Positions 48,672 to 58,547 of a stretch of 64,000 bases of DNA are shown here, piece after piece; the stretch's first letter is position 1, and every line of letters begins with the position of its first letter. The notes below the pieces were generated by a model, which ran no database searches, was not told the DNA's origin, and was given only the letters and a program-made list of their open reading frames with translations. Both the position numbers and the translations under genes were made by a program. The stretch lies in NCBI RefSeq assembly GCF_965219715.1, contig NZ_OZ244785.1, positions 1,798,001-1,862,000 on the forward strand, given 5' to 3'. The DNA is from Bacterioplanoides sp965219715 (GTDB lineage Bacteria; Pseudomonadota; Gammaproteobacteria; Pseudomonadales; Oceanobacteraceae).

Positions 48672-49364
48672 ATGGCCAGCACACAACATACTCAGATACA
48701 TAAAAAGTCACTGAAGCAGCCCGTCGATACGCTGCAACAAATGGTTGGCCAGGGCCAGGTATGGTCTGCTAATGATTGCCCGGAAAAACCCGACAACATA
48801 CTGAGCAGTGGTTTTGCCGACCTGAATCAGTACCTGCCTGGTGGTGGTTGGCAGCCTGGCCAGGTATGTGAAATCTACGCCCAGCCCGGCAGTGCCGAGG
48901 TCAGCTTACTTTTGCCGGCACTGGCAACACTGAGCCAGCAGGCGAAGTGGTTGTTATGGGTGGCGCCACCGGCCATTCCTTATGCCCCCGCTTTAATGAA
49001 TGCAGGCATCGATCTTGAACAGGTGTTGGTTGTCCACAGCCAAAACTATGAACAGGCTCTGTGGTGCATGGAGGAAGGTTTACGCAGCGGTCAATGCAGC
49101 GCCGTACTGGGCTGGCCGCAACAATGGCATAAGCAACATATCCGACGCCTGCAGATTGCCGCTCAGGACAGCCAGAGCTTCTGCTGGCTATGGCCACAAA
49201 CTCCGTTTGATGCCAGTGGTTCTCCGGCGGCATTACGATTAAAGCTGCAGCGCCAGCAACAAGGCCTGTCGCTGGAATTCCTGAAGCGCCGGGGCAGCTG
49301 GCCCAGCCGCCCTTTTACTCTGAATGATAATGGCATAGCTGCCAGCCCAGCATCCCGCTTATGA
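48672..49364 (+). CDS. imuA: ImuA, SulA/RecA-like mutagenesis accessory protein
   Basis: First gene of the SOS mutagenesis cassette. The 230-residue product has the ImuA layout: FADLNQYLPGGGWQPGQVCE near residue 55-75, a modified Walker-like EIYAQPGSAEVSLLLPALA, VAPPAIPYAPAL, and a WPQTPFDASGSPAALRLKL tail. It is RecA-like but lacks a proper Walker A Lys, and is thought to organise ImuB and DnaE2 at damaged forks. The start at 48672 is after a frame extension to 48612 that would cross the LexA box. Overlaps imuB by ATGA. Confidence 0.9.
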   Translation: MASTQHTQIHKKSLKQPVDTLQQMVGQGQVWSANDCPEKPDNILSSGFADLNQYLPGGGWQPGQVCEIYAQPGSAEVSLLLPALATLSQQAKWLLWVAPPAIPYAPALMNAGIDLEQVLVVHSQNYEQALWCMEEGLRSGQCSAVLGWPQQWHKQHIRRLQIAAQDSQSFCWLWPQTPFDASGSPAALRLKLQRQQQGLSLEFLKRRGSWPSRPFTLNDNGIAASPASRL

Positions 49365-50836
49365 ATATCTGGCTTTATCTCTATTTTCCGGATCTGTATC
49401 TGCACAGTTTCCACCAGCAGCAAGCCGGTCCTTTCGCTCTGCTGGAACTGCGGGGAGGCCAGCATTACGTCTGTCAGCGCAATACCCTGGCAGCCAATGC
49501 CGGAATCGAAGTGGATATGCCACTGGCCAGCGCTCTGTGCTTATGCAACGACCTGCAAACCAGCCTGCTGGACCCACACAAAGCAGAGCAACTGCTGCAA
49601 CAACAAGCTCTGTGGGCGTACCGCTTTTCTGCCCAGGTTTGTCTCGATCAACCACAAGGGTTGTGGCTTGAGGCTGCCAGTATGCAAAACCTGTTTGGTG
49701 GTGTCTCAGCGTTGTGCCAGCAGATTCAGCAGCAAGCGGAACAACATCAATGGCCATTACAAATAGCGGTGGGTTATACCCCTGCCGTTGCTAAAGTTCT
49801 GGCTGTGAACAACGGCGGCAAGATCCAGCAGTTACCACACCCGCTTGAGCGCCAGCAGTTACGGCTTGATAACCAGCAACAACTGCGGCACTTGTCGATC
49901 GCTCAACTGGGATTAGCCGAATCTCATCAGCTGGCGTTACAGCGTCTGGGTGTTCACCACTATCATCAGCTGCTGAAATTGCCGTTATCGGAACTCGCCA
50001 GCCGCTTCGACAGCGACTTAATTCACTGGCTGATGCAGCTGAGTGGCGACAAACCAACCACCATGACGTTCTTCCAGCCTCCCCTCGATTTTTGTGATGA
50101 AGCGTTATTTATTCACGAAGTTGAACACATCAACGGTCTGTTATTTCCACTGCGACGACAACTCAGTGCCCTCAGTGCTTTTCTGCACAAACGACAGCTT
50201 GCGATTGATCACGTCAGTATTCAGCTGAAACATCGACAACAAGCAGATAGTCCACAGGAAGACAGTTATTGGCTGATTCGTTTTGCCCGGGCAGAGTTCC
50301 GTCAGCAGGAATTAACCCAGTTAATTCGTTACCAGTTAGAGAAAAAAACATTGGCTGCACCCGTGCGGGAGATGGTGCTCAAGGTGCGCGAGTTTGTCAG
50401 CCAGCAACCTGAACAAACCGACTACTGGCCTGATTCAGCGGCTCACAATCGGGAACACGGTCAACAATTATTAAATCGCCTGCAGGCCCGACTGGAACAC
50501 AATCAGTTATTTCGCTTAACCAGCAACGCCGATGCCCGGCCCGATTATGCCTGGCAAGCGCTACAGGCTGAACAGGGTTATCCGGAGAAAAACAGTCATC
50601 GTGTTACATCGCCAAACGGCCGGCCATTATGGCTATTAGCTCAGGCGATTCCCTGTGAGAAACCTGACAATATTATCGCTGGTCCGGAACGCATCAGCAG
50701 TGGTTGGTGGCAACACGGACAGCAGCAACAACGTGATTATTATCAGGTGATTGAACAACAGCAGGATTCCCAGCGACATTTATGGGTATTTCGCGACGCC
50801 AGTAAGCAATGGTTTATTCAGGGCTATTTTTCATGA
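49361..50836 (+). CDS. imuB: ImuB, inactive Y-family polymerase-like protein
   Basis: A 491-residue DinB-like protein. The palm-domain region LYLYFPDLYLHSF and LWLEAASMQNLFGG take the place of the catalytic DxD and SxDE motifs, so no polymerase activity is expected; this is normal for ImuB. The Y-family ideas remain in IAVGYTPAVAKVLAVNN and LGLAESHQLALQRLG. ImuB links the error-prone DnaE2 to the sliding clamp. Overlaps dnaE2 by four bases. Confidence 0.92.
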   Translation: MNIWLYLYFPDLYLHSFHQQQAGPFALLELRGGQHYVCQRNTLAANAGIEVDMPLASALCLCNDLQTSLLDPHKAEQLLQQQALWAYRFSAQVCLDQPQGLWLEAASMQNLFGGVSALCQQIQQQAEQHQWPLQIAVGYTPAVAKVLAVNNGGKIQQLPHPLERQQLRLDNQQQLRHLSIAQLGLAESHQLALQRLGVHHYHQLLKLPLSELASRFDSDLIHWLMQLSGDKPTTMTFFQPPLDFCDEALFIHEVEHINGLLFPLRRQLSALSAFLHKRQLAIDHVSIQLKHRQQADSPQEDSYWLIRFARAEFRQQELTQLIRYQLEKKTLAAPVREMVLKVREFVSQQPEQTDYWPDSAAHNREHGQQLLNRLQARLEHNQLFRLTSNADARPDYAWQALQAEQGYPEKNSHRVTSPNGRPLWLLAQAIPCEKPDNIIAGPERISSGWWQHGQQQQRDYYQVIEQQQDSQRHLWVFRDASKQWFIQGYFS

Positions 50837-53800
50837 GTCGTGATTCTGGTGACACTCAGACCTGTACACCCGATGCCTCCAGCCAGCCGTATGCCGAATT
50901 GCACTGCGTCAGTAACTTTTCTTTTTTACGCGGTGCTTCACACCCACAGGAACTGATTGAGCGCGCGGATCAATTACAGTATCACGCCCTGGCCATTACC
51001 GATGAATGCTCACTGGCTGGTGTCGTTCGTGCACACCAGGCGATTAAAGACCAACAATTAAAAACCCGTTTAATTATTGGCAGTGAATTTTATGATGCAC
51101 CGAGAAGCAGTTGTTATGTAATAATTGCTCCAGATAAAAAAGCCTACAGTGAACTGAGCCAATTAATCAGCCATTGCCGCCGCCGTGCAGAAAAAGGCCA
51201 GTATCGGTTTTACAGCGAGGACTTATTACACCTCAAACATGTTTTTCTGTTGTGTCGCCCGCAAGATATTCATAAGCCTGAAGAGCAACTGCTGATAAAA
51301 CACTTTTATCATCCACAGCCGGATAAAAATCGATACTGGTTACTGGCAGAGCGTTTATTAGATGAACATGACAACCAATACTATCATCAGGTTTTACAGT
51401 GGTCAGAGTCGGAAGCGTTACCCGTTGTTTGCGCCAATGATGTTCATATGCACCATAGCCAACGAAAATCCCTGCAGGATTGCCTGACCGCGATCCGTCT
51501 TAATCAGACCATTGAGCAAAGTAAAGATCAGCTATTCAGCAATGCCGAACGTCAGCTGCGCTCCACCGAAAAACTTCATTATCTTTATCCGGAAAAACTG
51601 ATAACAGCGACCACAGAAATAGCCGATCGCTGCCATTTTAATCTGGACGAAATTGCTTATCACTACCCAAAAGATCTGGTACCACAAGGCCAATGTCCAC
51701 ACCGGTTTCTGAAAAACCTGGTCGATATCGGCGCCAGAAAACGTTTTCCACAAGGCATTCCGGAAACAATCCAACAGACCATTAATAAAGAACTATCCCT
51801 GATAAAACAAAAACAATACGAACATTATTTTTTAACCGTTTATGACATTGTTCGTTTTGCAAGATCACAGAATATTCTCTGTCAGGGGCGTGGCTCAGCG
51901 GCGAATTCGGTCGTCTGTTATTGCCTGGAAATTACCGAGGTGAACCCGGTTGAAGTCAGTTTGTTGTTTGAACGCTTTATTTCTGAAGAGCGAAACGAAC
52001 CACCGGATATCGATGTGGATTTTGAAAGCCAGCGACGCGAAGAAGTGATTCAGTATATTTACCGCAAATACGGCAGAGAACGAGCAGCGCTGGCTGCCAC
52101 CGTCATCAGCTATCGCCGCAAAAGTGCCATTCGCGATGTGGCCCGAGCTCTGGGCCTCAACCTGTTGCAATTAGAACAACGCATCGCCAACTACGGCTGG
52201 CGTTATCATGGCGAAAACTGGCTGGACGAATTATTAACCGGCAGTCAGGAACCAGGTCATTTATTAACTTCCTTTAAACGGCTGGCAGCAGAAATTATTA
52301 ACTTCCCCCGCCACTTATCACAGCATGTTGGTGGTTTTGTTATCAGCGAAGGTTTACTGGCCGATCTGGTGCCCATAGAAAATGCCAGCATGGCCGATCG
52401 TACGGTAATTCAATGGGATAAAGAGGATCTGGAATCACTCGGGCTGATGAAGGTCGATGTGCTTGGGCTGGGTATGTTATCGGCGATTCGTCGTTCTCTG
52501 GAAATGTTATCCACCCCCGAACAGAAAAAAACACTGGCGGATATTCCCCGCGATGATCCGGCGACTTATCAGATGTTACAACAAGCCGACAGCGTCGGGG
52601 TTTTTCAGGTCGAAAGCCGGGCTCAGATGAATATGCTGCCGCGGTTAAAACCTCAGAATTATTACGACCTGGTGGTGCAGGTTGCCATTGTCCGGCCCGG
52701 CCCCATTCATGGTGATATGGTTCACCCGTATTTAAAACGTCGTAATAAACAGGAAGACCCGGACTACCCACTGGAAGCACTGAAACCCATTCTGAAACGC
52801 ACATTAGGTGTGCCTTTATTTCAGGAACAGGTGATTGCTTTTGCCATAGTTGCTGCAGACTTTACCGCTGCAGAAGCCGATTTATTACGGCGCTCCATGG
52901 CCAGCTGGCGTAAAAAAGGCCATATGCATCGACTGCAACAACGGCTGGAAGACAATATGCTGACTAACGGTTTTGAGTTGGAGTATATCCGTCGCATTCA
53001 GCGCCAGTTGGAAGGTTTTGGTGAATACGGTTTTCCGGAATCCCATGCGGCCAGTTTTGCGTTGCTGGTTTATGTCACCGCCTGGCTGAAATGCCATTAT
53101 CCCAATGTATTTTTCTGCGCTTTATTGAACAGCCAGCCGATGGGCTTTTACAGCCCGGCACAATTAATCGAAGACGCCCGCCACCATAGCGTAAAAACCT
53201 TACCGGTGGATATTAATCTCAGCGATTGGGATCATCGGATTGAGACCGGGCAAGACGTACAACAAGTGATTAAAAAGAGCCTGCCGGTGCGACTGGGTCT
53301 GAGATTGGTTAAAGGTTTTAACCAGGACGCGGCACAACGCTTACAACACCATAAACCAGAAGCCGGTTACCGCAGCATTGCTGAATGCATTCGCTTGGCA
53401 CAATTAAATAAACAAGAGCGTGAATCACTGGCCAGTGCCGGTGCTTTTGACAGTTTATCGCAACACAGATATCAGGCACGCTGGCAGGTGGCGGAACCTA
53501 TTCAGGATGATTTATTAACCCCGTTACAGTTAGATAACCCGCTCTCTCAGGACTATCTGCAGGCGTCGAATGAAATTGATAATTTGCAGGAAGATTATCA
53601 AAGCCTTGGTCTGACGTTGGGTCGCCATCCGTTAGAAATCCTGCGTGAACAAGGCAAACTCGGCGCCAGTGTCACCGCGCTGGGATTAACCCAATGCCAG
53701 CACAACAGTGAAGTGTATGTCGCCGGACTGGTTACCTGTCGCCAGCGCCCCGGAACCTCTGCCGGAGTTACGTTTGTCACACTGGAAGACGAAACCGGCT

Positions 53801-53994
53801 GTATTAATATCGTTGTCTGGCTATCAACGGCCAAACGCCAGCTTAAAACGCTGGTGAAATCCCGTATTTTGCAGGTTTATGGCAAACTCGAAAAAGACGA
53901 AAATTCAGGTGTGACTCATATTATTGCCTATCGTCTGCTGGATTTAACGGACGCCATCAAACAGCTGGAAATCACCTCCCACGACTTCCATTAA
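50833..53994 (+). CDS. dnaE2: Error-prone DNA polymerase DnaE2 (ImuC)
   Basis: A C-family polymerase for translesion synthesis under SOS. The 1053-residue protein has a PHP domain (YAELHCVSNFSFLRGASHPQ and LAITDECSLAGVVRAHQA, residues 20-75), the catalytic block CQGRGSAANSVVCY and PPDIDVDFESQRREEVIQY, TVISYRRKSAIRDVARALG, SMADRTVIQWDKEDLE, and a C-terminal OB-fold (VYVAGLVTCRQRP.. and DETGCINIVVW). The DnaE tau-binding tail is missing, as expected for DnaE2. The ATG at 50833 overlaps imuB's TGA. Confidence 0.97.
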   Translation: MSRDSGDTQTCTPDASSQPYAELHCVSNFSFLRGASHPQELIERADQLQYHALAITDECSLAGVVRAHQAIKDQQLKTRLIIGSEFYDAPRSSCYVIIAPDKKAYSELSQLISHCRRRAEKGQYRFYSEDLLHLKHVFLLCRPQDIHKPEEQLLIKHFYHPQPDKNRYWLLAERLLDEHDNQYYHQVLQWSESEALPVVCANDVHMHHSQRKSLQDCLTAIRLNQTIEQSKDQLFSNAERQLRSTEKLHYLYPEKLITATTEIADRCHFNLDEIAYHYPKDLVPQGQCPHRFLKNLVDIGARKRFPQGIPETIQQTINKELSLIKQKQYEHYFLTVYDIVRFARSQNILCQGRGSAANSVVCYCLEITEVNPVEVSLLFERFISEERNEPPDIDVDFESQRREEVIQYIYRKYGRERAALAATVISYRRKSAIRDVARALGLNLLQLEQRIANYGWRYHGENWLDELLTGSQEPGHLLTSFKRLAAEIINFPRHLSQHVGGFVISEGLLADLVPIENASMADRTVIQWDKEDLESLGLMKVDVLGLGMLSAIRRSLEMLSTPEQKKTLADIPRDDPATYQMLQQADSVGVFQVESRAQMNMLPRLKPQNYYDLVVQVAIVRPGPIHGDMVHPYLKRRNKQEDPDYPLEALKPILKRTLGVPLFQEQVIAFAIVAADFTAAEADLLRRSMASWRKKGHMHRLQQRLEDNMLTNGFELEYIRRIQRQLEGFGEYGFPESHAASFALLVYVTAWLKCHYPNVFFCALLNSQPMGFYSPAQLIEDARHHSVKTLPVDINLSDWDHRIETGQDVQQVIKKSLPVRLGLRLVKGFNQDAAQRLQHHKPEAGYRSIAECIRLAQLNKQERESLASAGAFDSLSQHRYQARWQVAEPIQDDLLTPLQLDNPLSQDYLQASNEIDNLQEDYQSLGLTLGRHPLEILREQGKLGASVTALGLTQCQHNSEVYVAGLVTCRQRPGTSAGVTFVTLEDETGCINIVVWLSTAKRQLKTLVKSRILQVYGKLEKDENSGVTHIIAYRLLDLTDAIKQLEITSHDFH

Positions 53995-54038
53995 TCAGGT
54001 AATCTGATAGCCAGTTAACACCGCTGTAAGTTGAGACC

Positions 54039-55748
54039 ATGCCCATTTACCAAGCCGATAACCTGCCAGAAACATTTCCCCAGAAATTCGACTTTATTAT
54101 TGTCGGTGCCGGTTCCGCCGGGTGTGTTCTGGCCAATCGATTATCAGCCGATGGCCAATATTCCGTGTGCTTACTGGAAGCGGGACCTGTGGACAATTCA
54201 GCAGCAATCCGGATTCCGGCTCTGGTCGCCGCCCTGATTCAATGGAAAAAATACAACTGGAAGTTTTCCAGCCAGGAAGGCAAAGAACTGAATCATCGTC
54301 AGGTGTACAACCCCAGAGGAAAAACACTGGGAGGCAGCAGCGCAATTAATGCCATGGTGTATACCCGTGGCCACCAGCAGGATTACCAGCGCTGGATTTC
54401 TGTTGGCGCCAATGGCTGGGGTTATGAGGATTTATTACCCTACTTTCGCGCCACCATGAAACAACAACGGCCACAGCTTAAAGACGATCATTTTCATGGT
54501 GTTGATGGCGAATTAGTCGTCAGCGATCTGAATGATGTTCAACCAATCAGTCGCGACTTTGTCGCCGCCGCACAACAGGCTGGCCAACCGTATAATAATG
54601 ACTTTAATGGCGCAGAACAAAATGGGGTCGGTTTATATCAGGCCACCATTGATAACGGCGAACGCTGTTCCAGTGCCCATGCCTTTCTTCACCCGGCCTT
54701 GACACGAAAAAATCTGACGGTTGTTAGCAACTGTCAGGTGAATAAAGTACTCACAGAAACCACGGCGGACGATCAACTGACAGCCACAGGGGTCGAAATT
54801 CAGTTATCACGCAAGTCGGGCTCAGTCAGGCATATCGCTGCCAATAAAGAAGTCATCTTATCCGCCGGAGCGTTTCAAAGCCCGCAGCTGTTGATGTTAT
54901 CCGGTATCGGAGACCCGCAAGAGCTACAACGCCACCAGATTCCGTGCCGTCTGGCGCTGCCAGCCGTGGGTAAACATCTGCAGGAACACCTTGATGTGGT
55001 AGTCGTTAACCGGGCGAAACATACAAAGATCAAACGCTCCAGCCTAAGCTTTTCTCCGGCCATGTTGCCACGACTGATCAGAGAAGCGGGGAAGTATTTC
55101 CGGCCATTAAAACAACCCAGACATCAAGGGTTACTCAGCAGCTGCCTGATTGAAGCCGGTGGTTTTATTTACTCCGATGAGCAGCAATCAGCACCGGATT
55201 TACAACTGATGTGTACCCCGGGGTTATTTGATGATCATGGCCGTAATCTGCTCTTTATGATGGGTTGGGGCTTTTCCATGCACATTACTCTGCTGCGCCC
55301 GAAAAGCCGCGGGCAAATACGGCTGAGGGATAATAATCCGGCATCAGCACCAGATATTCATTTAGGTTTGTTAACGAACAAAGAAGATATTCAGCCGTTG
55401 ATCAAAGGTATTCGCCACGCCCGCAACATCATTCAATCACCAGCACTGGCACAGTATCAGCTGCAAGAGGTGTTTCCGGGTAATCATAAAACCACGGATG
55501 AAGAGTTAACCGCTTTTATTCGCGATAAAGCGAACCACGTCTACCACCCGGTGAGTAGCTGTCGTATGGGCACCAGCTCACAAGATTCCGTAGTTAATGA
55601 CCAGCTGCAGGTGCATCACTGTCATGGACTGAGAATTATGGACGCATCGGTCTTCCCGGATCAGATCAGCGCTAATACCAATGCCACCGTTATCGCCATG
55701 GCGGCCAGAGCAGCAGATCTGATTCTGCAGCGTCCTGTACTCAGATAA
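54039..55748 (+). CDS. GMC-family FAD oxidoreductase (choline/alcohol dehydrogenase-like)
   Basis: A 569-residue flavoenzyme with the FAD loop FIIVGAGSAGCVLANRLSAD, the GMC signature PRGKTLGGSSAINAMVYTRG, the second signature GAFQSPQLLMLSGIG, and the C-terminal HPVSSCRMG and DASVFPDQISANTNATVIAM with the catalytic His/Asn. It resembles AlkJ/BetA-type choline or aliphatic alcohol dehydrogenases; no betB, betT or alk genes are nearby, so the substrate is unknown. It starts 44 bases after dnaE2. Confidence 0.92.
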   Translation: MPIYQADNLPETFPQKFDFIIVGAGSAGCVLANRLSADGQYSVCLLEAGPVDNSAAIRIPALVAALIQWKKYNWKFSSQEGKELNHRQVYNPRGKTLGGSSAINAMVYTRGHQQDYQRWISVGANGWGYEDLLPYFRATMKQQRPQLKDDHFHGVDGELVVSDLNDVQPISRDFVAAAQQAGQPYNNDFNGAEQNGVGLYQATIDNGERCSSAHAFLHPALTRKNLTVVSNCQVNKVLTETTADDQLTATGVEIQLSRKSGSVRHIAANKEVILSAGAFQSPQLLMLSGIGDPQELQRHQIPCRLALPAVGKHLQEHLDVVVVNRAKHTKIKRSSLSFSPAMLPRLIREAGKYFRPLKQPRHQGLLSSCLIEAGGFIYSDEQQSAPDLQLMCTPGLFDDHGRNLLFMMGWGFSMHITLLRPKSRGQIRLRDNNPASAPDIHLGLLTNKEDIQPLIKGIRHARNIIQSPALAQYQLQEVFPGNHKTTDEELTAFIRDKANHVYHPVSSCRMGTSSQDSVVNDQLQVHHCHGLRIMDASVFPDQISANTNATVIAMAARAADLILQRPVLR

Positions 55749-55792
55749 CCAATTCTGCTTTCAGCCATCTGAGCTGGTCTGCTGTCGGCTGT

Positions 55793-55963
55793 TCAGGAGC
55801 TGAAAGCAGCCTGCTCAGTTACCACCTTAGCAACGGCATAAGGCGCAGGCTTTGGCTGACTGGCTTTGAGTGCTTTAGCGCGATTAGCTGAACTGATGCG
55901 GCGGCTGCGCTGAGACGCTTTTTCAATTACATAAAAAGCATGGAATTCGTTGTGTGTAGGCAT
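55793..55963 (-). CDS. Small basic protein, 56 residues, unknown
   Basis: An ATG at 55963-55961 preceded by AGGAACACGGGC (good ribosome site) opens a 56-residue frame ending TGA at 55793: MPTHNEFHAFYVIEKASQ, then a basic stretch SRRISSANRAKALKAS, and a Pro/Ala/Val tail ending FSS. It shows no motif I recognise. Lies between the GMC gene and the downstream end of a GGDEF-EAL gene on the same strand. Coding status is moderate: supported by ribosome site and balanced composition only. Confidence 0.55.
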   Translation of the reverse strand: MPTHNEFHAFYVIEKASQRSRRISSANRAKALKASQPKPAPYAVAKVVTEQAAFSS

Positions 55964-56005
55964 GCCCGTGTTCCTGTCGATTAATTGCAGACACAGGGAT
56001 GTTAA

Positions 56006-56027
56006 GACCTCAATCTAAGTTGAGGTC
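56006..56027 (-). terminator. Hairpin at the end of GGDEF-EAL gene 56010
   Basis: GACCTCAA-CTTAGA-TTGAGGTC overlaps the stop codon of the 56010 gene on the minus strand. It is a perfect 8-bp stem, but only CTTAAC follows, not a T-tract, so intrinsic termination is doubtful; it may stabilise the 3' end or separate expression from the 56-residue gene. Confidence 0.4.
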
Positions 56028-58337
56028 AAGCATTTCACCACAAACATTATCAATCACACGACTGTCGTCGGCTGCCTGAACAAAATGGCACAAAGCCTCA
56101 ACATCAAGAGGCTTAGAGAACCAGTAGCCCTGATAATAATCACAGCCGAAGGTATTCAGCATACAGGCCTGCTGCTCGGTTTCGACTCCTTCCGCCAGCA
56201 CCGACATGCCGTAGTTCTTGCCAATAGCGATGATGTTTTTAATCATCTTGCGGGCTTTTTCGTCATGATGAATATCATCAACGAAGCTTTTATCCACCTT
56301 CAGTTCATCAATCGGCAATTTCTGCAGCACACTCAGTGACGAGTAGCCGGTACCAAAATCATCCAGCGAGATGTTAAATCCACGATCACGTAACGTAAAA
56401 ATAACCGAGCCAACGTTATTCATATCTTCGATAAACAGGTTTTCGGTAATCTCCAGTACGATTTCGTGTGGCGAAAACCGGTATCGCTGGATCATATCAC
56501 CGAGCATTTCAACAAAGCCGGGCTGCAACAGCTGACGTACGGAGATATTCAGCGACAAGTTAAAGTGTTGCGCCAGTGCATCCTGAACCTGGCGGATATC
56601 CTGCAAACTGCGCTCAATAATAAAATTGCCCAACTCCGTCATCAGACCACTGGTTTCAGCTACGGCAATAAACTGATCCGGCGACACAAACCCTAACTCG
56701 GCGTTATTCCAGCGCACCAGTGCTTCCACCCCGACCAAAGTGCCAGCCTGATCAACCTGCGGCTGATACACCATAAAGAGCTCGTTGCGATGACGCGCCA
56801 GACGTAACAGTTGCTCGATGCGATTGTGCCTGAGGTACGTGTCTTCAATTTCGTCGCGATAAATAACAACGCTGTTTTTATCTTTCTTGGCTTCGTACAT
56901 AGCGATATCCGCCGCACGTAATAATGCGTTCAGGGAATCACCATGCTGGGGATAACGGGCAATACCGATACTGGCGCCCAGATGAAACTGCATATTACGC
57001 ACGCTGAATACCTTGCCCAGACTGGCAATAATATTCTCGGCACAGGCTTTTAATTCCTGCTCGTCATATTTGGTGGTAATCACGACAAATTCATCACCAC
57101 CCAGACGCGCTAATAACTCCGACTTATCAATAATACTGTTCAGTCGCTGGGCCAGATCCTGCAATACCTGGTCACCAACATCGTGACCAAAGTTATCATT
57201 AATGCCTTTGAAGTTATCAATATCGATAAATAATAAACTGAAACGTTCCACACCAATATCAATCAGGTGAGAAGTCCGATCAACGAGAAAATAGCGGTTA
57301 GGTAAGGCGGTTAACACATCGTGAGCCGCCTGATATTCCAGATGGTCGCGCGTCTTTTTGTCGGCAGCTGCAATAGAACGAAATAAGAACAGAATCATCA
57401 GCTGTACGACCAGAAAAATCGCCGCGTAGGTCATCAGCGTCGGAATAAATTCCACCACCACATCGTTAAAATCAACCGATGACGACACCCACAAATCGTA
57501 ACGACTGTCATACAGAGTCGCTTCAATCCGTTGCTTGCCATAACGTTCAACCGTATACCCCAGCGCACCGGTTAACTGACGAATACCTGCAAAGTCGGTA
57601 TTAGCGGCTTCCATTAAGGCTGAAAAACCATTGTCCAGTGTCGTGTCCGATAAAGGCTTCTGATAAATCGTATCGAGGTTATTGGCATTGGATGAATGGT
57701 ATTGCAGGTAAAAATCACTGCCACGAATCAGGTTAACCTCGTCGGTGGCACCATAATGCAGGTCTTTCTCAAATATTTTTGAGGCACCACGAATACGAAT
57801 ACCGGCGGTCATCACCGCCAGCACATTGCCGTCGTTATCACGCAAAGCTTTACGAATAGGAATGCCCCACTCACTCATGGCTTTCAGATAATAAGTACGG
57901 CCAACGACCATGCTGTATGACGACAATGTCTGGCGAAAGGAGTCGCGGCTGCTTTCCTGTGTCGCCAGGTTCGGCAACAGGCTTTTGTCCTGAGCCGAGT
58001 TAACCAGCACCAGTTTGCCGTCCGGACGGGCCAGGCCAAAACCCGACACCCAGGGGTTAACCAATAATAAATCATCGAGTAGCTTGGGCGATTGTGGATG
58101 TGTCAGATCGGTGTGTTCACGTAATAATTGCTGGCCTAATACATCCAGCAACATTTCCTGACTGACAAAAACGGCATGAATGGCAGACGCAACCTGCTCT
58201 GCCCGGTGGATATGCTGCTGTTTATATTCGTTAACAACACCCTGCCAACGATAACTGGCAATAACGCCAGCTAAAACAATACTTCCCAGCAAGAATATAA
58301 AATAGATAGTCCAGATGTTGCGTTTCAGCTGGGCCAT
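56010..58337 (-). CDS. Membrane GGDEF-EAL protein with periplasmic sensor (Cache-like)
   Basis: A 775-residue protein. TM1 at residues 8-30 (IYFIFLLGSIVLAGVIASYR), a periplasmic double-Cache-like domain (about 35-305, with PWVSGFGLARPDGKLVLVNS), TM2 at 310-330 (MTYAAIFLVVQLMILFLF), then GGDEF (LARLGGDEFVVIT) and EAL. EAL residues look complete: GVEALVRWNN, LEITEN, SLDDFGTGYSSLSV, KVDKSFVDD, LAEGVETE, QGYWFSKP. The inhibitory RxxD site is not seen. Probably degrades or makes c-di-GMP in response to a periplasmic small molecule. Confidence 0.94.
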   Translation of the reverse strand: MAQLKRNIWTIYFIFLLGSIVLAGVIASYRWQGVVNEYKQQHIHRAEQVASAIHAVFVSQEMLLDVLGQQLLREHTDLTHPQSPKLLDDLLLVNPWVSGFGLARPDGKLVLVNSAQDKSLLPNLATQESSRDSFRQTLSSYSMVVGRTYYLKAMSEWGIPIRKALRDNDGNVLAVMTAGIRIRGASKIFEKDLHYGATDEVNLIRGSDFYLQYHSSNANNLDTIYQKPLSDTTLDNGFSALMEAANTDFAGIRQLTGALGYTVERYGKQRIEATLYDSRYDLWVSSSVDFNDVVVEFIPTLMTYAAIFLVVQLMILFLFRSIAAADKKTRDHLEYQAAHDVLTALPNRYFLVDRTSHLIDIGVERFSLLFIDIDNFKGINDNFGHDVGDQVLQDLAQRLNSIIDKSELLARLGGDEFVVITTKYDEQELKACAENIIASLGKVFSVRNMQFHLGASIGIARYPQHGDSLNALLRAADIAMYEAKKDKNSVVIYRDEIEDTYLRHNRIEQLLRLARHRNELFMVYQPQVDQAGTLVGVEALVRWNNAELGFVSPDQFIAVAETSGLMTELGNFIIERSLQDIRQVQDALAQHFNLSLNISVRQLLQPGFVEMLGDMIQRYRFSPHEIVLEITENLFIEDMNNVGSVIFTLRDRGFNISLDDFGTGYSSLSVLQKLPIDELKVDKSFVDDIHHDEKARKMIKNIIAIGKNYGMSVLAEGVETEQQACMLNTFGCDYYQGYWFSKPLDVEALCHFVQAADDSRVIDNVCGEMLDLNLD

Positions 58338-58510
58338 GAAACTAAATACCGCATTAAAAAATAGTCACGAGTTTTTGTTATTGTGACAAATATAGTGATA
58401 AATCAGTCATCGTCCAGCTGAGGTAACCCCCAGATGACATAAATCAACAAAGTAATTGCTAACGTAACTATCAGTAAATAACCCGGGCTCTATTAACAAG
58501 ATATAACCCC

Positions 58511-58547
58511 GGGATCGGATTACTTAATATCCCAGGGTTATATAAAT
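58511..58547 (-). terminator. Imperfect inverted repeat after the 58547 lipoprotein gene
   Basis: Minus strand TATAACCCTGGGAT and ATCCCGGGGTTATA pair with one mismatch around a 13-base loop, followed by TCTTGTT. It is terminator-like but the T-tract is weak. The remainder of the gap to 58337 shows no gene. Confidence 0.4.

Noticed and set aside
49361..50836. ImuB as a working Y-family polymerase
   Set aside because: Catalytic acidic residues are replaced, as is normal for ImuB.
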